From NCBI RefSeq assembly GCF_900111125.1, contig NZ_FOGE01000002.1:310001-374000 (forward strand): a stretch of DNA of 64,000 bases. The letters are read 5' to 3'. The DNA comes from Sphingobium sp. YR768 (lineage in GTDB: Bacteria; Pseudomonadota; Alphaproteobacteria; Sphingomonadales; Sphingomonadaceae). Below are positions 51,317-62,207 of this stretch, piece after piece (the stretch's first letter is position 1; each line of letters begins with the position of its first letter). Made by a program: the position numbers and the translations under genes. The notes below the pieces were generated by a model. The model made no database searches and was not told the DNA's origin. It saw only the letters and a list, made by a program, of their open reading frames with translations.

Positions 51317-52822
51317 TCAGACGCTCATTTGCTGGATGGCATGGGGAAGTTGCGGCAGCGCGCCTGACCGACGATCCGCTCCGGCAATAGCTGCAAGCGC
51401 GCCGTCGATGCGAGGGTAGCGGAAACGAAATCCGCTGGCCAGGGCAGCTTCGGGCAGCACTTTCTGCCCGCTGAGCAGCAGCTCATACGCAAAGTCGCCA
51501 AGCAGCAGACGCAAAGGCCAGGCCGGGATCGGCACAATGGCCGGGCGATGCAGCGCTTTCCCCAGCGCAGCGGTGAAGGCGCGATTGGTGACAGGCTCCG
51601 GCGCGGTTCCATTCACCGGCCCGCAGATCGTCGGCATGGCGATGCAATGAACAATCAGCCGGACCAGGTCATCGCGATGAATCCAGCTCATCCAGTGCCA
51701 GCCATCACCGAAGCGCCCGCCGACACCATATTCGAACGGCGCCAGCATCCGGGCCAGCATCCCGCCCGCCGCGTCCAGCACCAGCCCGGTGCGCAGATAG
51801 ACCGTCCTGACACCCAGCGCTTCTATCGGCTGCGCCGCACGTTCCCAGCCAAGGCATACCCGCCGGGAAAAGCAGGCCGTGCCGCCATCCCCTTCGCGCA
51901 ACACTTCATCGCCCCGCAGCCCATAAATGCCAACGGCCGATCCGCTGATCATCACCGCAGGTCGATGCTCCAGCCGCCGGATCAGCCGAACCAGCCCATG
52001 GGTCACGGCAAGGCGCGACCGCAGGATGCGGATGCGCTTGGCGCGGGTCCATGGCCGGTCGGAAATCGGTTCGCCCGCCAGATTGACGATGGCGTCGATC
52101 CGCTCCGCCGCTTCGATCTGGTCAAGGGTGGTGATGATCCGGACATACCCGGCTTGCAGCAACGGGATCGCTTTGGCCCGATCGCGGGTCAGGACCAGAA
52201 CATCATGACCTGCCGTCGCCAACGCCTCCACCAGTCGGCTGCCGACAAAACCGGTGCCGCCAGTCACCAGCACCGCCTTGCGGCCGTTCAAAGCGCCTGC
52301 CAGCGACGCGGCGGGTGCGGGAACGATGTGCGGACAGCGCCGCGCCGCCGCCAGATCACGCAGCCCGGACAGGATCACGCCCACAGCAGCAATGGCGCAA
52401 AACCAGCTCATCATGCCATAATCAACCAGCGACAGGCCCGTTGGCTCCTTTGCCCAGCCCATCAGAATGGGCAGCAGCAGGGCAAGGATGACGCCATAAT
52501 TCAGCGTCAACAGCGTATGCACCACCCGCTCCGTCCATGGCAGGTGCCGGGTGCGGTCCTCCTCCACGAAATCCCACAGCGTGATGATCAGTTCGCCGAT
52601 CATCAGCAGGATCAGCGCGACGGCCCACCCGCCTTGGGGCATCGTCCATCCAAGCGCCGTGAACAGCAGCGCATAGGCCAGATTGCGGACGCCATGCAGC
52701 CGCAACTCTATCTGCTGCCCCGGTCGCCAGGCCAGCCTTTCCGTGCCTTCATGATGATAGAAGGTGTCGAACGCCCCCATCCCCATCTGCACCGCGACGA
52801 TGATCCAAAGCAGGTCGGTCAT
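51317..52822 (-). CDS. TIGR01777-type SDR epimerase fused to an N-terminal membrane domain
   Basis: 501 aa. Residues 1-165 are hydrophobic with about four spans (MTDLLWIIVAVQMGMGAFD, ALLFTALGWTMP and MMSWFCAIAAVGVILSGL). Residues 185-490 are an NAD(P)-binding epimerase: VLVTGGTGFVGSRLVEAL, NLAGEPISDRPWTRAKR and ISGSAVGIYGLRGDE, a TIGR01777 (YfcH-like) pattern, and a WHWMSWIHRDDLVRL segment. The reaction is unknown. It overlaps the DUF4166 gene by 4 bp (52819-52822). That membrane-fused form and the DUF4166 partner suggest work at the membrane. Confidence 0.83.
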   Translation of the reverse strand: MTDLLWIIVAVQMGMGAFDTFYHHEGTERLAWRPGQQIELRLHGVRNLAYALLFTALGWTMPQGGWAVALILLMIGELIITLWDFVEEDRTRHLPWTERVVHTLLTLNYGVILALLLPILMGWAKEPTGLSLVDYGMMSWFCAIAAVGVILSGLRDLAAARRCPHIVPAPAASLAGALNGRKAVLVTGGTGFVGSRLVEALATAGHDVLVLTRDRAKAIPLLQAGYVRIITTLDQIEAAERIDAIVNLAGEPISDRPWTRAKRIRILRSRLAVTHGLVRLIRRLEHRPAVMISGSAVGIYGLRGDEVLREGDGGTACFSRRVCLGWERAAQPIEALGVRTVYLRTGLVLDAAGGMLARMLAPFEYGVGGRFGDGWHWMSWIHRDDLVRLIVHCIAMPTICGPVNGTAPEPVTNRAFTAALGKALHRPAIVPIPAWPLRLLLGDFAYELLLSGQKVLPEAALASGFRFRYPRIDGALAAIAGADRRSGALPQLPHAIQQMSV

Positions 52823-53514
52823 GCCAATTGCTCCTTTTGTGCGGCGGGCTGATCATGGAAATGACCGACCTGTCGAATGAGTTCGCCCAGCAACGGGTGC
52901 CGCAGCTTCAATGTGAAGGCGAAGCCCCCCTCCCCCTGATCTTCATGATCGATGCTGAGCGCGCCGGGGCCGATCCACGCCGGCAACCGAAGGCGCAGCT
53001 TGCCCAGCGCCAGGAAATAATGGTCGCTCCGAAAGCGGATGCCGCGCGGACCGGCCTCCAGTTTCAGGGCGATACCAAATCCAGCGCCCAGATATTCCTC
53101 CAGTCCTGTCGGCCCGGCGAAGCGCTTGGCGCTGTGGATCACCTGCGGAAAGCCGCGCGCCCGTGCATAGACGCGGGTCCATATCTGCCCGCCGCTGGCG
53201 CCGTCCTCCGTTACGGTGACGATCGCCGCGACGCCCAGGTCCCGCCCCAGCGGCAGCGGCGCGCCGATCAACCGGCAAGCCTGCGCCAGCACCCAGCCTA
53301 GCGGGTGCATGGTACAGGTCGTGACCTGCCCGGCATAGCTGACCGACCGTCCGGGCAGCAGGCGCTTGGAAAAGCGGGTCCGCACCGTGGCGGGCAACTG
53401 GTCCCAGGCCTGCGCCCCCAGCAAAGCGCGAAAGCGCATATCGGGGAGATGCCTGTCCGGGCGATCGGCGGGCATTTCACCCGTCCCTTCGCCCATTATC
53501 GCCAAACATGCCAT
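52819..53514 (-). CDS. DUF4166 domain protein
   Basis: 231 aa. The pattern FRALLGAQAWDQLPATVRTRFSK, PGRSVSYAGQVTTCTMHPLGW-, and VTVTEDGASGGQIWTRVYAR fits DUF4166, a family of unknown function often found with epimerases of this type. GGFAFTLKLRHPLLGEL is near the end. GGAGGAAGGG lies just before the ATG. First gene of a two-gene operon with the epimerase; a degenerate copy of the upstream regulator's palindrome lies 25 bp before the ATG. Confidence 0.8.
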   Translation of the reverse strand: MACLAIMGEGTGEMPADRPDRHLPDMRFRALLGAQAWDQLPATVRTRFSKRLLPGRSVSYAGQVTTCTMHPLGWVLAQACRLIGAPLPLGRDLGVAAIVTVTEDGASGGQIWTRVYARARGFPQVIHSAKRFAGPTGLEEYLGAGFGIALKLEAGPRGIRFRSDHYFLALGKLRLRLPAWIGPGALSIDHEDQGEGGFAFTLKLRHPLLGELIRQVGHFHDQPAAQKEQLA

Positions 53515-53537
53515 GAACCCTTCCTCCAGTAATTTTT

Positions 53538-53563
53538 GATATTTCTGTACAAAGAGAAATTAA
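53538..53563 (-). promoter_or_regulatory. Candidate GbsR-type operator before the DUF4166 operon
   Basis: GATATTTCTGTAC AAAGAGAAATTAA (one 26-bp site; left half 11 of 13, right half 7 of 13 identical to the palindrome at 54142-54179 by my alignment). It lies about 24 bp before the DUF4166 ATG, between it and the regulator's stop, where a promoter would be. Confidence 0.55.
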
Positions 53564-53582
53564 GGAGCAAAAAATAAGCGGA

Positions 53583-54161
53583 TCAGTCCGGTTCAACCTT
53601 GCTATTCCGGCCGCCGACGAACTTCAGCAGGCCCACGACCTTGGACCCCATGCGGATCAGCGTCATGATCTGCGATGGGGGCACATCCAGCATCTGCCGA
53701 TACCAGCCCTCGACCGTATTCATGAAATCGTGCATGCTGTGCAGTCGCTTACGCACCACCGGACTGATGCGCGGATCGTCCACCCCGGCCATAGCGGCAC
53801 GGATAGCAGCGACCATCGGATCGATCTCCCGCTCCTTGCGTCCCTGCGCCACCTTGTTCGCCATCTGCCACAGGTCTGTTTCGGCGACATAATGATCGCG
53901 CCGGTCCCCCAGCATCGGCGCCTTCCACGCCAGCTTCCAGATCAGCAATTCCTTCAAACTGTTGGACACGTTGGACCGCGCCATATCCAGTTTGTCGGCA
54001 ATATCTTCCGCCGTCAGCGGCCGGTCGGACAGGAAGAGCAGCGCATGGATCTGCGCGACCGAGCGATTGACGCCCCACTGCCCACCCATGTCGCCCCAAC
54101 GGAGAACGAACTCCTCGACGGCCTGGGGCAGCTTGCTCGACTCGTTAGATATTTCTGTCAT
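53583..54161 (-). CDS. GbsR/MarR family transcriptional regulator
   Basis: 192 aa winged-helix regulator. Residues 15-80 form the GbsR-like domain: EEFVLRWGDMGGQWGVNRSVAQIHALLF, quoted in part, then LTAEDIADKLDMARSNVSNSLKELL as recognition helix. LIWKLAWKAPMLGDRRDHYVAE is the wing. A helical C-terminal domain follows. Its ATG lies at the centre of a perfect 38-bp palindrome, so the protein probably represses itself. The related site before the DUF4166-epimerase genes makes that operon the likely target. Confidence 0.87.
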   Translation of the reverse strand: MTEISNESSKLPQAVEEFVLRWGDMGGQWGVNRSVAQIHALLFLSDRPLTAEDIADKLDMARSNVSNSLKELLIWKLAWKAPMLGDRRDHYVAETDLWQMANKVAQGRKEREIDPMVAAIRAAMAGVDDPRISPVVRKRLHSMHDFMNTVEGWYRQMLDVPPSQIMTLIRMGSKVVGLLKFVGGRNSKVEPD

Positions 54162-54179
54162 GACAGAAATATCTAACGA
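54142..54179. promoter_or_regulatory. Perfect 38-bp palindrome over the regulator start codon
   Basis: The half-site TCGTTAGATATTTCTGTCA (54142-54160) is mirrored exactly by 54161-54179, centred between 54160 and 54161 on the regulator's ATG (54159-54161 on the minus strand). The symmetry extends for 19 bp per half, so it is very unlikely to be chance. A two-fold operator bound by the GbsR/MarR dimer is the best reading. Confidence 0.85.
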
Positions 54180-54261
54180 TACCGTAGCTGTGTCAAGGCC
54201 GATCCCGTTGACAATTATGCTCTGCCTGCCGACTTCTATAAAAGCCTGAAAAGCGGCTCAT

Positions 54262-55395
54262 TCATCGCGTGAAACTGATAGTGACCGGCTTTGGTGAGGT
54301 CGCGGCATGCCCGGTATCGCGCAACCGGCCCGATGCACGATCCACCGCAAAGGTCGATAGCCGATCCGATTTCTCATTGGCGACCAACAGCCATCGTCCA
54401 CTCGGATCAAGGCTGAAACTCCAGGGTGTATCCCCGCCCGAACCGATCCGCTGAACGAGCGACAGATGCCCGGTTGTCGGATTGACCGCATAAACCAGCA
54501 GGCTGTTTTCGCCACGATTGCCGGCATAGACGAAGCGACCATCGCGGCTGACCAGGATCTCCGAAGCGCTGGACTGCGGGGTATCCGGCTTTTCGCTGGT
54601 CGATTGCGATTGCAGCAGGCTGAAACGCCCGGCCGCCGCATCCCAGCCAAGCGTCTGGATATCCGCCGTCAACTCGGTGACCAGATAGAGAAAGCGGCCA
54701 TTGGGATGAAAGGCGAAATGGCGCGGACCGCTGCCGGGCGCAGCGACATAGTCCCGCGCCCGCCCAGCCGCGTCCGCATCCAGCGTCCGTTTCTTGCCGT
54801 CGAAGGGATAGACGAACAGCCGGTCCGCCCCCAGATCGGCAACCACGACATAATGCCCCGACGGATCGACCTGCGCGCTGTGCGCATGGGGCTTGGCCTG
54901 TCGACGGTGCGGGCCTGATCCGCTAGCGGCGACAACCGACACCGCCTTGCCCAAATTCCCGTCGCGCAGGATGGGAATAGTGGCCACCGATCCACCGCCA
55001 TAGTTGGACGCGACCAGGGTCATCGATCGCGAATCGAGCGCCAGATGGGTCGTCCCGCCGCCGCCTGCATCCGCCTCGCCGATCTTGGTCAGCGCCCCGC
55101 TCTTCGGATCGATCCGAAAGGCATAGACGCTGCCATTTTTGGTACCGTCATTCCCATCCTCATTGGCGACATACAGGATGGACAGGCGCGGATGCTTCAC
55201 ACTCCATGTTGGACGCGGCACCGATGCGACCGGCCCGATCATCGTCAGGCTGCCCGTCCTGCTATCAAACCGCCCTGCCCGCACTTCCGTCCCGTGCATC
55301 CCGACATAGACCAATTCGCTCGACCCGGCCTGAACCGGCACCGCTGCCATTGTCGTGACCAGAGCCATGATCATGCCGATGATACCGACCTTCAT
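54262..55395 (-). CDS. Lactonase-family beta-propeller protein, exported
   Basis: 377 aa. Signal peptide at residues 1-24 (ending VPVQA before GSS). The repeated blades LVYVGMHGTEVRAGRFD, LYVANEDGNDGTKNGSVYAFRID (quoted in part), HLALDSRSMTLVASNYGGGSV and FVYAGNRGENSLLVYAVN resemble the seven-bladed 6-phosphogluconolactonase (PF10282) fold. Secreted members often act on other lactones or have no known activity; a periplasmic role argues against classical Pgl. AGGGAGAGG lies before ATG 55395. Confidence 0.82.
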   Translation of the reverse strand: MKVGIIGMIMALVTTMAAVPVQAGSSELVYVGMHGTEVRAGRFDSRTGSLTMIGPVASVPRPTWSVKHPRLSILYVANEDGNDGTKNGSVYAFRIDPKSGALTKIGEADAGGGGTTHLALDSRSMTLVASNYGGGSVATIPILRDGNLGKAVSVVAASGSGPHRRQAKPHAHSAQVDPSGHYVVVADLGADRLFVYPFDGKKRTLDADAAGRARDYVAAPGSGPRHFAFHPNGRFLYLVTELTADIQTLGWDAAAGRFSLLQSQSTSEKPDTPQSSASEILVSRDGRFVYAGNRGENSLLVYAVNPTTGHLSLVQRIGSGGDTPWSFSLDPSGRWLLVANEKSDRLSTFAVDRASGRLRDTGHAATSPKPVTISFTR

Positions 55396-55641
55396 CCATC
55401 CTCTCCCTGCGCACGCATTGTCGTTAGCCATAAGGCCCCTGTCGTAACGATCTTTCCTCTGTCCTATCATTGGGATGTGCGCGCCTGCGATTGAAAGCGG
55501 CGTTAAAAGATCAGCAACAATGCATAGCAACGCATATTGACGTCCCCCTGCTTCAAGCCCCATTCATACGGCATGCCGTAAAGGCACATCTCCGGCAAAG
55601 ACCGGAAACAATGCTGTCGCATTACCAAGGGGAAATCATCG

Positions 55642-56025
55642 ATGTCGCTTGTGCCTGTTGCCAGAACGCTCGTCCTGTTCGCTCTTTGCGCAGCCAGCGC
55701 ACCCGCTTTGGCCCAGGCCGGCGATGCCGCCAAGGGCAAGACCGTATTTGCCCGTTGTGCGCTCTGCCATGATGTGAAACCCGGCCCGAAGAAAATGGGG
55801 CCGAACCTTTCCGGCGTTTTCAGCCGCACTTCAGGCACGCTGGCCGGATTTGCCTATTCCCCGGCGATGCAGAAAGCGAAAATCCGCTGGGATGCCAAGA
55901 GCATCGACACCTTCATCACCAAGCCGAGCGCGCTGGTCCCCGGTAACAAGATGGCCTTTGCCGGCGTGCCCAATCCGGCCGATCGCGCCAACCTGATCGC
56001 CTATCTGAAGGCCGAAGCCAAGTAA
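55642..56025 (+). CDS. c-type cytochrome (class I), periplasmic
   Basis: 127 aa. Signal peptide ends LAQA near residue 25. The haem site is CALCH (CxxCH) near residue 39, and the axial Met is in NKMAFAG near 103. The fold opens GDAAKGKTVFARCALCHDV, with KPGPKKMGPNLSGV after it, as in mitochondrial-type cytochrome c. Probably an electron carrier to a terminal oxidase or alternative partner. AAGGGGAAA lies 7 bases before the ATG. No neighbours suggest a specific pathway. Confidence 0.92.
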   Translation: MSLVPVARTLVLFALCAASAPALAQAGDAAKGKTVFARCALCHDVKPGPKKMGPNLSGVFSRTSGTLAGFAYSPAMQKAKIRWDAKSIDTFITKPSALVPGNKMAFAGVPNPADRANLIAYLKAEAK

Positions 56026-56031
56026 GGCAGA

Positions 56032-56805
56032 TCAGATACCGCCTGCCGTCACGGCCCAGCCGCCGCGTTCCAGCGCGGCGCTGAGGTCGGCGACGCAGGC
56101 GTCCAGCACGACCGATTCCGTAGCGCGAATCACAAAATTCGCGCCGGTCCGCCCTTCCCGGAAGAAGGGGTAGCTGCCGATCTGGCACCCCTCATGCGCC
56201 CTCTCCGTCGCGGCCAGCAGATCGGCGATCTCGCTTTCGGCCACCCAGCAACCGATGGTGGCCGACAACACCGGCAGACCGCCTTCCAGCGTGCCGGTCA
56301 GGCTGTCGAGCATACCGGCCGTGATCGACGGCACGCCCGCCATGATGAAGATATTGCCATGCCGGATGCCCGGTGCACCGGACATGCGGTTTTTGATCAA
56401 CTCGGCACCTGCTGGCACGCGCGCCATGCGCAAGCGCGCCTCCGTCAGCCCGCCGCGCGTTTCATAATAGGCCGACAGGATAGCCCGCGCGCCTTCATGA
56501 ATGTCCACGCCGACGCCCAGCGCCGCCGCGATCGCATCGACCGTGATGTCGTCATGGGTCGGGCCGATTCCGCCGGTGGTGAACAGATAATCGTTGCGCA
56601 CCCGCAGCGTATTGACCGCTTCGACGATGGCAGGCTCATCATCGGGGACCACCCGCACCTCGCGCAGGCGGATGCCCTGCACGTTCAGCCAGGTCGCGAT
56701 CTGCGCGACATTCCTGTCCTGGGTGCGGCCGGAGAGAATCTCGTCGCCGATCACGATCAGCGCTGCGGTCCAGATGCGGGTCGGATCGGCCATGGCAAAG
56801 CCCAT
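56032..56805 (-). CDS. MoCF-domain protein (CinA N-terminal-like)
   Basis: 257 aa with a molybdopterin-binding fold: ALIVIGDEILSGRTQDRN near residue 18, LFTTGGIGPTHDDITVDAIAAALG around 75, and GAPGIRHGNIFIMAGVPSI-. This is the N-terminal domain of CinA without the C-terminal deamidase part. Similar free proteins are annotated as competence/damage-inducible protein A; a role in cofactor or nucleotide repair is inference. Two starts, 56805 and 56793, are equally plausible. Divergent from map across 69 bp. Confidence 0.88.
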   Translation of the reverse strand: MGFAMADPTRIWTAALIVIGDEILSGRTQDRNVAQIATWLNVQGIRLREVRVVPDDEPAIVEAVNTLRVRNDYLFTTGGIGPTHDDITVDAIAAALGVGVDIHEGARAILSAYYETRGGLTEARLRMARVPAGAELIKNRMSGAPGIRHGNIFIMAGVPSITAGMLDSLTGTLEGGLPVLSATIGCWVAESEIADLLAATERAHEGCQIGSYPFFREGRTGANFVIRATESVVLDACVADLSAALERGGWAVTAGGI

Positions 56806-56874
56806 AGCCTGCGCCGCGCGCCATGCCTAGCCGCCCTCTCGCATTATCCGTCCTCTGCGCCTATAATCAGCGCC

Positions 56875-57705
56875 ATGACCGAATATATGACGATGACGGC
56901 CGATGCGCCGGTTTCGCGCTCCGCCGCGATCAAGCTCTATGACGAGGCAGGCTTTGCCGGCATGCGCAAAGCCGGGCGGCTGGCGGCCGAGATACTGGAT
57001 GCGCTGGTGCCGCATGTGGTGCCGGGCGTCACGACCGGCGAACTGGACGACATCGTCCGTCGCATGACGCTGGATGGCGGCGGCGTGCCGGCAACGTTGG
57101 GCTATCGCGGCTACACCCATAGCTGCTGCACATCGATCAACAATGTGATCTGCCACGGCATTCCGGGCGATTATCGGCTGAAGGACGGCGATGTCGTCAA
57201 TATCGATGTGACCCCGCTGGTCGATGGCTGGCATGGCGACACCAGCCGCATGTATATTGCCGGCGAAGCGTCCATCAAGGCGCGCCGTCTGATCGAAGTT
57301 ACCTATGAATGCCTGATGCTGGGCATCGAGCAGGCCAGGCCCGGCAACAATCTGGGCGATATCGGCCATGTCATTCAGAAACATGCCGAAAAGCATCGCT
57401 ACGGCGTGGTCCGTGACTTTTGCGGCCATGGGCTGGGCCGGGTCTTCCATGACAGTCCGGAGGTCGTCCATATCGGTCGCCCCGGCACCGGTCCGGAATT
57501 GCGGCCCGGCATGTTCTTCACGATCGAACCGATGATCAACATCGGCAAACCCGGCGTGAAGATGATGGACGATGGCTGGACCGCCGTAACCCGCGATCGC
57601 ACCCTATCCGCCCAGTTCGAACATAGCATCGGAATCACCGAAACCGGCTGCGAGATTTTCACCAGCAGCCCCACCGGGCTCAACTGCCCCCCTTATAAGC
57701 TCTGA
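56875..57705 (+). CDS. map: Methionine aminopeptidase, type I
   Basis: 276 aa di-metal enzyme that removes the initiator Met in the cytoplasm. Motifs in order: GYRGYTHSCCTSINNVICHGIP (His near 98), DVVNIDVTPLVDGWHGDTSRMY (two Asp), CGHGLGRVFHDSPEV (His), FTIEPMINIG (Glu), and QFEHSIGITETG (Glu); each is quoted in part at most 20 residues. Residues 1-20 form a short extension. Start at 56875 (MTEYMTMTADA) agrees with length; there is no strong ribosome site. The region 57706-57946 holds palindromes and a possible promoter for glnB. Confidence 0.95.
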   Translation: MTEYMTMTADAPVSRSAAIKLYDEAGFAGMRKAGRLAAEILDALVPHVVPGVTTGELDDIVRRMTLDGGGVPATLGYRGYTHSCCTSINNVICHGIPGDYRLKDGDVVNIDVTPLVDGWHGDTSRMYIAGEASIKARRLIEVTYECLMLGIEQARPGNNLGDIGHVIQKHAEKHRYGVVRDFCGHGLGRVFHDSPEVVHIGRPGTGPELRPGMFFTIEPMINIGKPGVKMMDDGWTAVTRDRTLSAQFEHSIGITETGCEIFTSSPTGLNCPPYKL

Positions 57706-57732
57706 TCATCGCAAGCCTGCCCAAAAAACAGG

Positions 57733-57769
57733 CATGACGTCATGATATTGCCCGGAATCCGGGCAATAT
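57733..57769. promoter_or_regulatory. Palindrome CATGACGTCATG plus 11-bp hairpin before glnB
   Basis: CATGACGTCATG is a perfect 12-bp palindrome (57733-57744). Directly next to it, ATATTGCCCGG (57745-57755) and CCGGGCAATAT (57759-57769) form an 11-bp stem with a 3-base loop. It follows map by 28 bp with no T-tract, so it could be a map transcript end or an operator of the glnB region. Confidence 0.5.
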
Positions 57770-57817
57770 GGACAAATATTGCTGCATCGCCGAAAGCATT
57801 CCTAGCGATTCGCCATT

Positions 57818-58285
<468 letters not shown>

Positions 58286-58377
58286 TCTTCTTCGAATTTC
58301 GCCGACTTACAGGGGGCGGCGAAGAGTGACTTCAACAACCCCTTCGGGGGGGTATTTCAACAGAAGGGCAACTGCAC

Positions 58378-59790
<1,413 letters not shown>

Positions 59791-59827
59791 TCTCTCGGGC
59801 CTGATCTTTTCAGGACTGAAATTTCGG

Positions 59828-59864
59828 GAAGGCCCGGCCGCACATCGCGACCGGGCCTTTTCCT
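59828..59864 (+). terminator. Intrinsic terminator of glnA
   Basis: GGCCCGG (59831-59837) pairs with CCGGGCC (59851-59857) and is followed by TTTTCCTTT; AA precedes the stem. It lies 40 bases after the glnA stop. Confidence 0.82.
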
Positions 59865-59883
59865 TTGCCCCATCCACGCCCAC

Positions 59884-60942
59884 ATGCCAGGCATGACCGC
59901 ACTCGACTCTCTCCGCTTGTCCGTTCCGATCATTCAGGCCCCAATGGCAGGCGTTTCCACACCGGAAATGGCCGCCGCCGTCAGCAATGCCGGTGGACTG
60001 GGGTCAATCGGGATCGGCGCCGTCGATGCGCCAGCAGCCCGCACTATGATCGATGCCGTGCGCGCCCGAACCGATCGCCCCTTCAACGTCAACCTCTTCG
60101 TCCATCAGCCGGCGCAGCCGAAGCCCGACGTGGAGCAAGGCTGGATAGCTGCGCTGGCGCCGCTCTTCGCGCAATATGGCGCAGCCCCGCCGCCATCCCT
60201 GCGGGAAATCTATCGCAGCTTCGCCGTGGACGACGCCATGCTGGCAATGCTGGTGGAGGCCAGACCTGCCGTTGTGAGCTTCCATTTCGGCCTCCCCGAC
60301 ACGCGCCGCATTGCGGCCCTCAAGGACGCCGGCAGCCTCCTTCTCGCCACCGCCACCAATCTGGACGAAGCATTGGCGATCAAGGCGGCGGGTATCGATG
60401 CGATCGTCGCACAGGGCTATGAAGCCGGTGGCCATCGCGGCGTTTTCGATCCGCAGGCACCGGACGCCCGCCTTGGCACCATCGCCCTGACCCGCCTGCT
60501 GGTCGAGCATTGCGACCTGCCCGTCATCGCAGCGGGCGGAATCATGGATGGCTACGGCGTCCGGGCTGCGCTCAATCTAGGCGCCATCGCCGCGCAACTC
60601 GGCACCGCCTTCATCGCCTGCCCGGAAAGCAGCGCCGACGCCGCCTATCGCGCCGCCCTGGCCAGTCCCGCCGCCCACCATACTCTGATGACCAGCGCCA
60701 TTTCCGGCCGCCCCGCCCGATGCCTGGCCAACCGTTTCACACACTGGGCCGCGACCAGCGATACGCAGATCCCGGACTATCCGATCGCCTATGACGCCGG
60801 AAAAGCCCTCAACCAAACAGCCAAAACCAGCGGCGAAAGCGGCTATGGCGCCCAATGGGCTGGTCAGGGCGCACCACTCGCCCGCAGCCTCCCCGCCGCT
60901 GACCTGATAGCCGAACTGGTAAAGGAAATGCATGCGGCATGA
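59884..60942 (+). CDS. Nitronate monooxygenase family protein
   Basis: 352 aa FMN-dependent TIM-barrel enzyme. Family segments: [31 protein letters not shown] (residues 12-42, given here in parts), [29 protein letters not shown] with the active-site His, and [20 protein letters not shown]. These enzymes oxidise nitronates such as propionate-3-nitronate, protecting cells from them. It starts with ATG 59884 or three codons later. The stop overlaps the next gene by 4 bp (60939-60942). Confidence 0.9.
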   Translation: MPGMTALDSLRLSVPIIQAPMAGVSTPEMAAAVSNAGGLGSIGIGAVDAPAARTMIDAVRARTDRPFNVNLFVHQPAQPKPDVEQGWIAALAPLFAQYGAAPPPSLREIYRSFAVDDAMLAMLVEARPAVVSFHFGLPDTRRIAALKDAGSLLLATATNLDEALAIKAAGIDAIVAQGYEAGGHRGVFDPQAPDARLGTIALTRLLVEHCDLPVIAAGGIMDGYGVRAALNLGAIAAQLGTAFIACPESSADAAYRAALASPAAHHTLMTSAISGRPARCLANRFTHWAATSDTQIPDYPIAYDAGKALNQTAKTSGESGYGAQWAGQGAPLARSLPAADLIAELVKEMHAA

Positions 60943-61475
60943 CCCGCATAACCTATGACGAGGCACTGGCCCGTAGCGGGATCATGACGAAACTCGCCGC
61001 ATTCGATCCGCATGTCGCCGGAACGCCGCCGCTCGGCATAGAGTTGCCGACCAGCGACATCGACATTCTATGCGAATCCAATGACTTGAATGCATTTTCT
61101 ACATTCCTGCGCGAAGTGATAGGCACTCTGCCCGATTTTTCGCTGCATCACCGCGCCGACCTGCGCGCTATCATCGTGCGTTTCTCGGCCGATGGCTGGT
61201 CCTTCGAAATTTTCGGCCAGCCTTGCCCGGTGTCCCGGCAGCATGGCCAGCGCCATTTCATGATCGAACGCCGCCTGCTCGCTCTCGGCGGGTCATCGCT
61301 GAGAGAGGCCGTCCTCCGCAAAAGGCAGGATGGCTTGAAAACCGAACCTGCCTTCGCCGCGCTGCTTGGTTTGTCAGGCGATCCCTATATCGCGCTTCTC
61401 GCGCTGGAAGAGGAGAGCGACGACGCTCTCGGAAAGCGCCTGACCGCCTGCGGCTTCAGCGTCGCTCGGGAATAG
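60939..61475 (+). CDS. DUF4269 protein, nucleotidyltransferase-like
   Basis: 178 aa. [17 protein letters not shown] near residue 32 holds the D-x-D pattern of the minimal nucleotidyltransferase fold, and [22 protein letters not shown] and [17 protein letters not shown] follow; the latter are DUF4269 features. No activity is known to me. Coupled to the nitronate monooxygenase gene by ATGA. Its last 20 bp overlap the 3' end of chpT on the other strand. Confidence 0.8.
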   Translation: MTRITYDEALARSGIMTKLAAFDPHVAGTPPLGIELPTSDIDILCESNDLNAFSTFLREVIGTLPDFSLHHRADLRAIIVRFSADGWSFEIFGQPCPVSRQHGQRHFMIERRLLALGGSSLREAVLRKRQDGLKTEPAFAALLGLSGDPYIALLALEEESDDALGKRLTACGFSVARE

Positions 61476-62109
61476 AGGCGCCGAACAGCAGTACCGGCTC
61501 GCCTGGCGGCGACAATGCAATATCGCCCTTCGCCTCGATCACCAGTTGGCGCGTCATCCACGCTGCCGCCGTACGCGACGCCAAGCCCTCGATCGGCAGC
61601 GTCCCGGCCAGCGCCCCGCGCAAATCGGGGTCCAGCACGACCTTCGGCCCTTCGGCACGCACGACGATCTCCGTAACACCCGGCCGCGTTTCCGCGCCGA
61701 TGTCGAGCTGCCCGCCCCGCACCAGCGCATCGCCGGCAATCAGCGCCAGATTGAGCAAGATCTTGGCCGCCAGCTTGTCGAGCAACTGTTCCTCGACCAT
61801 CCAGCCGATCTTGACCCGACCCGTACCGGCAAACATGCCCTCGATCGCGACCCGCGCTTCATGCGGGGGCACCGCATCGCCAAAGCCACCCGCCGAACCG
61901 AATGCCAGCCGGAAGAATTTGAGCTTGTTGGCCGACGTCCGCGCACTTTCACCCAGCAGGTCCAGACAGCGCTCCCGCATGTCCGGATCGGTTTCATCCG
62001 CCATCAGTTCCAGGCCATTGTTCAGCGCACCCACGGGGCTGAGCAGGTCATGGCACAGGCGCGAGCAGAGCAGGCTGGCAAATTCGATACTGTCGGTCGG
62101 ATTGGTCAT
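61456..62109 (-). CDS. chpT: Histidine phosphotransferase
   Basis: 217 aa histidine phosphotransferase that relays phosphate from CckA to CtrA and CpdR, controlling the alphaproteobacterial cell cycle. The phospho-His is His20 in RLCHDLLSPVGAL, followed by NNGLELM. The C-terminal half has a degenerate ATPase-like fold (LLNLALIAGDALVRGG). Length and gene type fit ChpT. It ends in a 20-bp convergent overlap with the DUF4269 gene. Confidence 0.9.
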   Translation of the reverse strand: MTNPTDSIEFASLLCSRLCHDLLSPVGALNNGLELMADETDPDMRERCLDLLGESARTSANKLKFFRLAFGSAGGFGDAVPPHEARVAIEGMFAGTGRVKIGWMVEEQLLDKLAAKILLNLALIAGDALVRGGQLDIGAETRPGVTEIVVRAEGPKVVLDPDLRGALAGTLPIEGLASRTAAAWMTRQLVIEAKGDIALSPPGEPVLLFGASIPERR

Positions 62110-62207
62110 GCGGATGAAGATCGCTGGATAAGAGGGCAGAAAAGGCGCGTTAATTGGCTAATGCGCTGCCCTGCCGCCCGATGCAAGCCCGGCCTGCCGC
62201 CTTTCCA

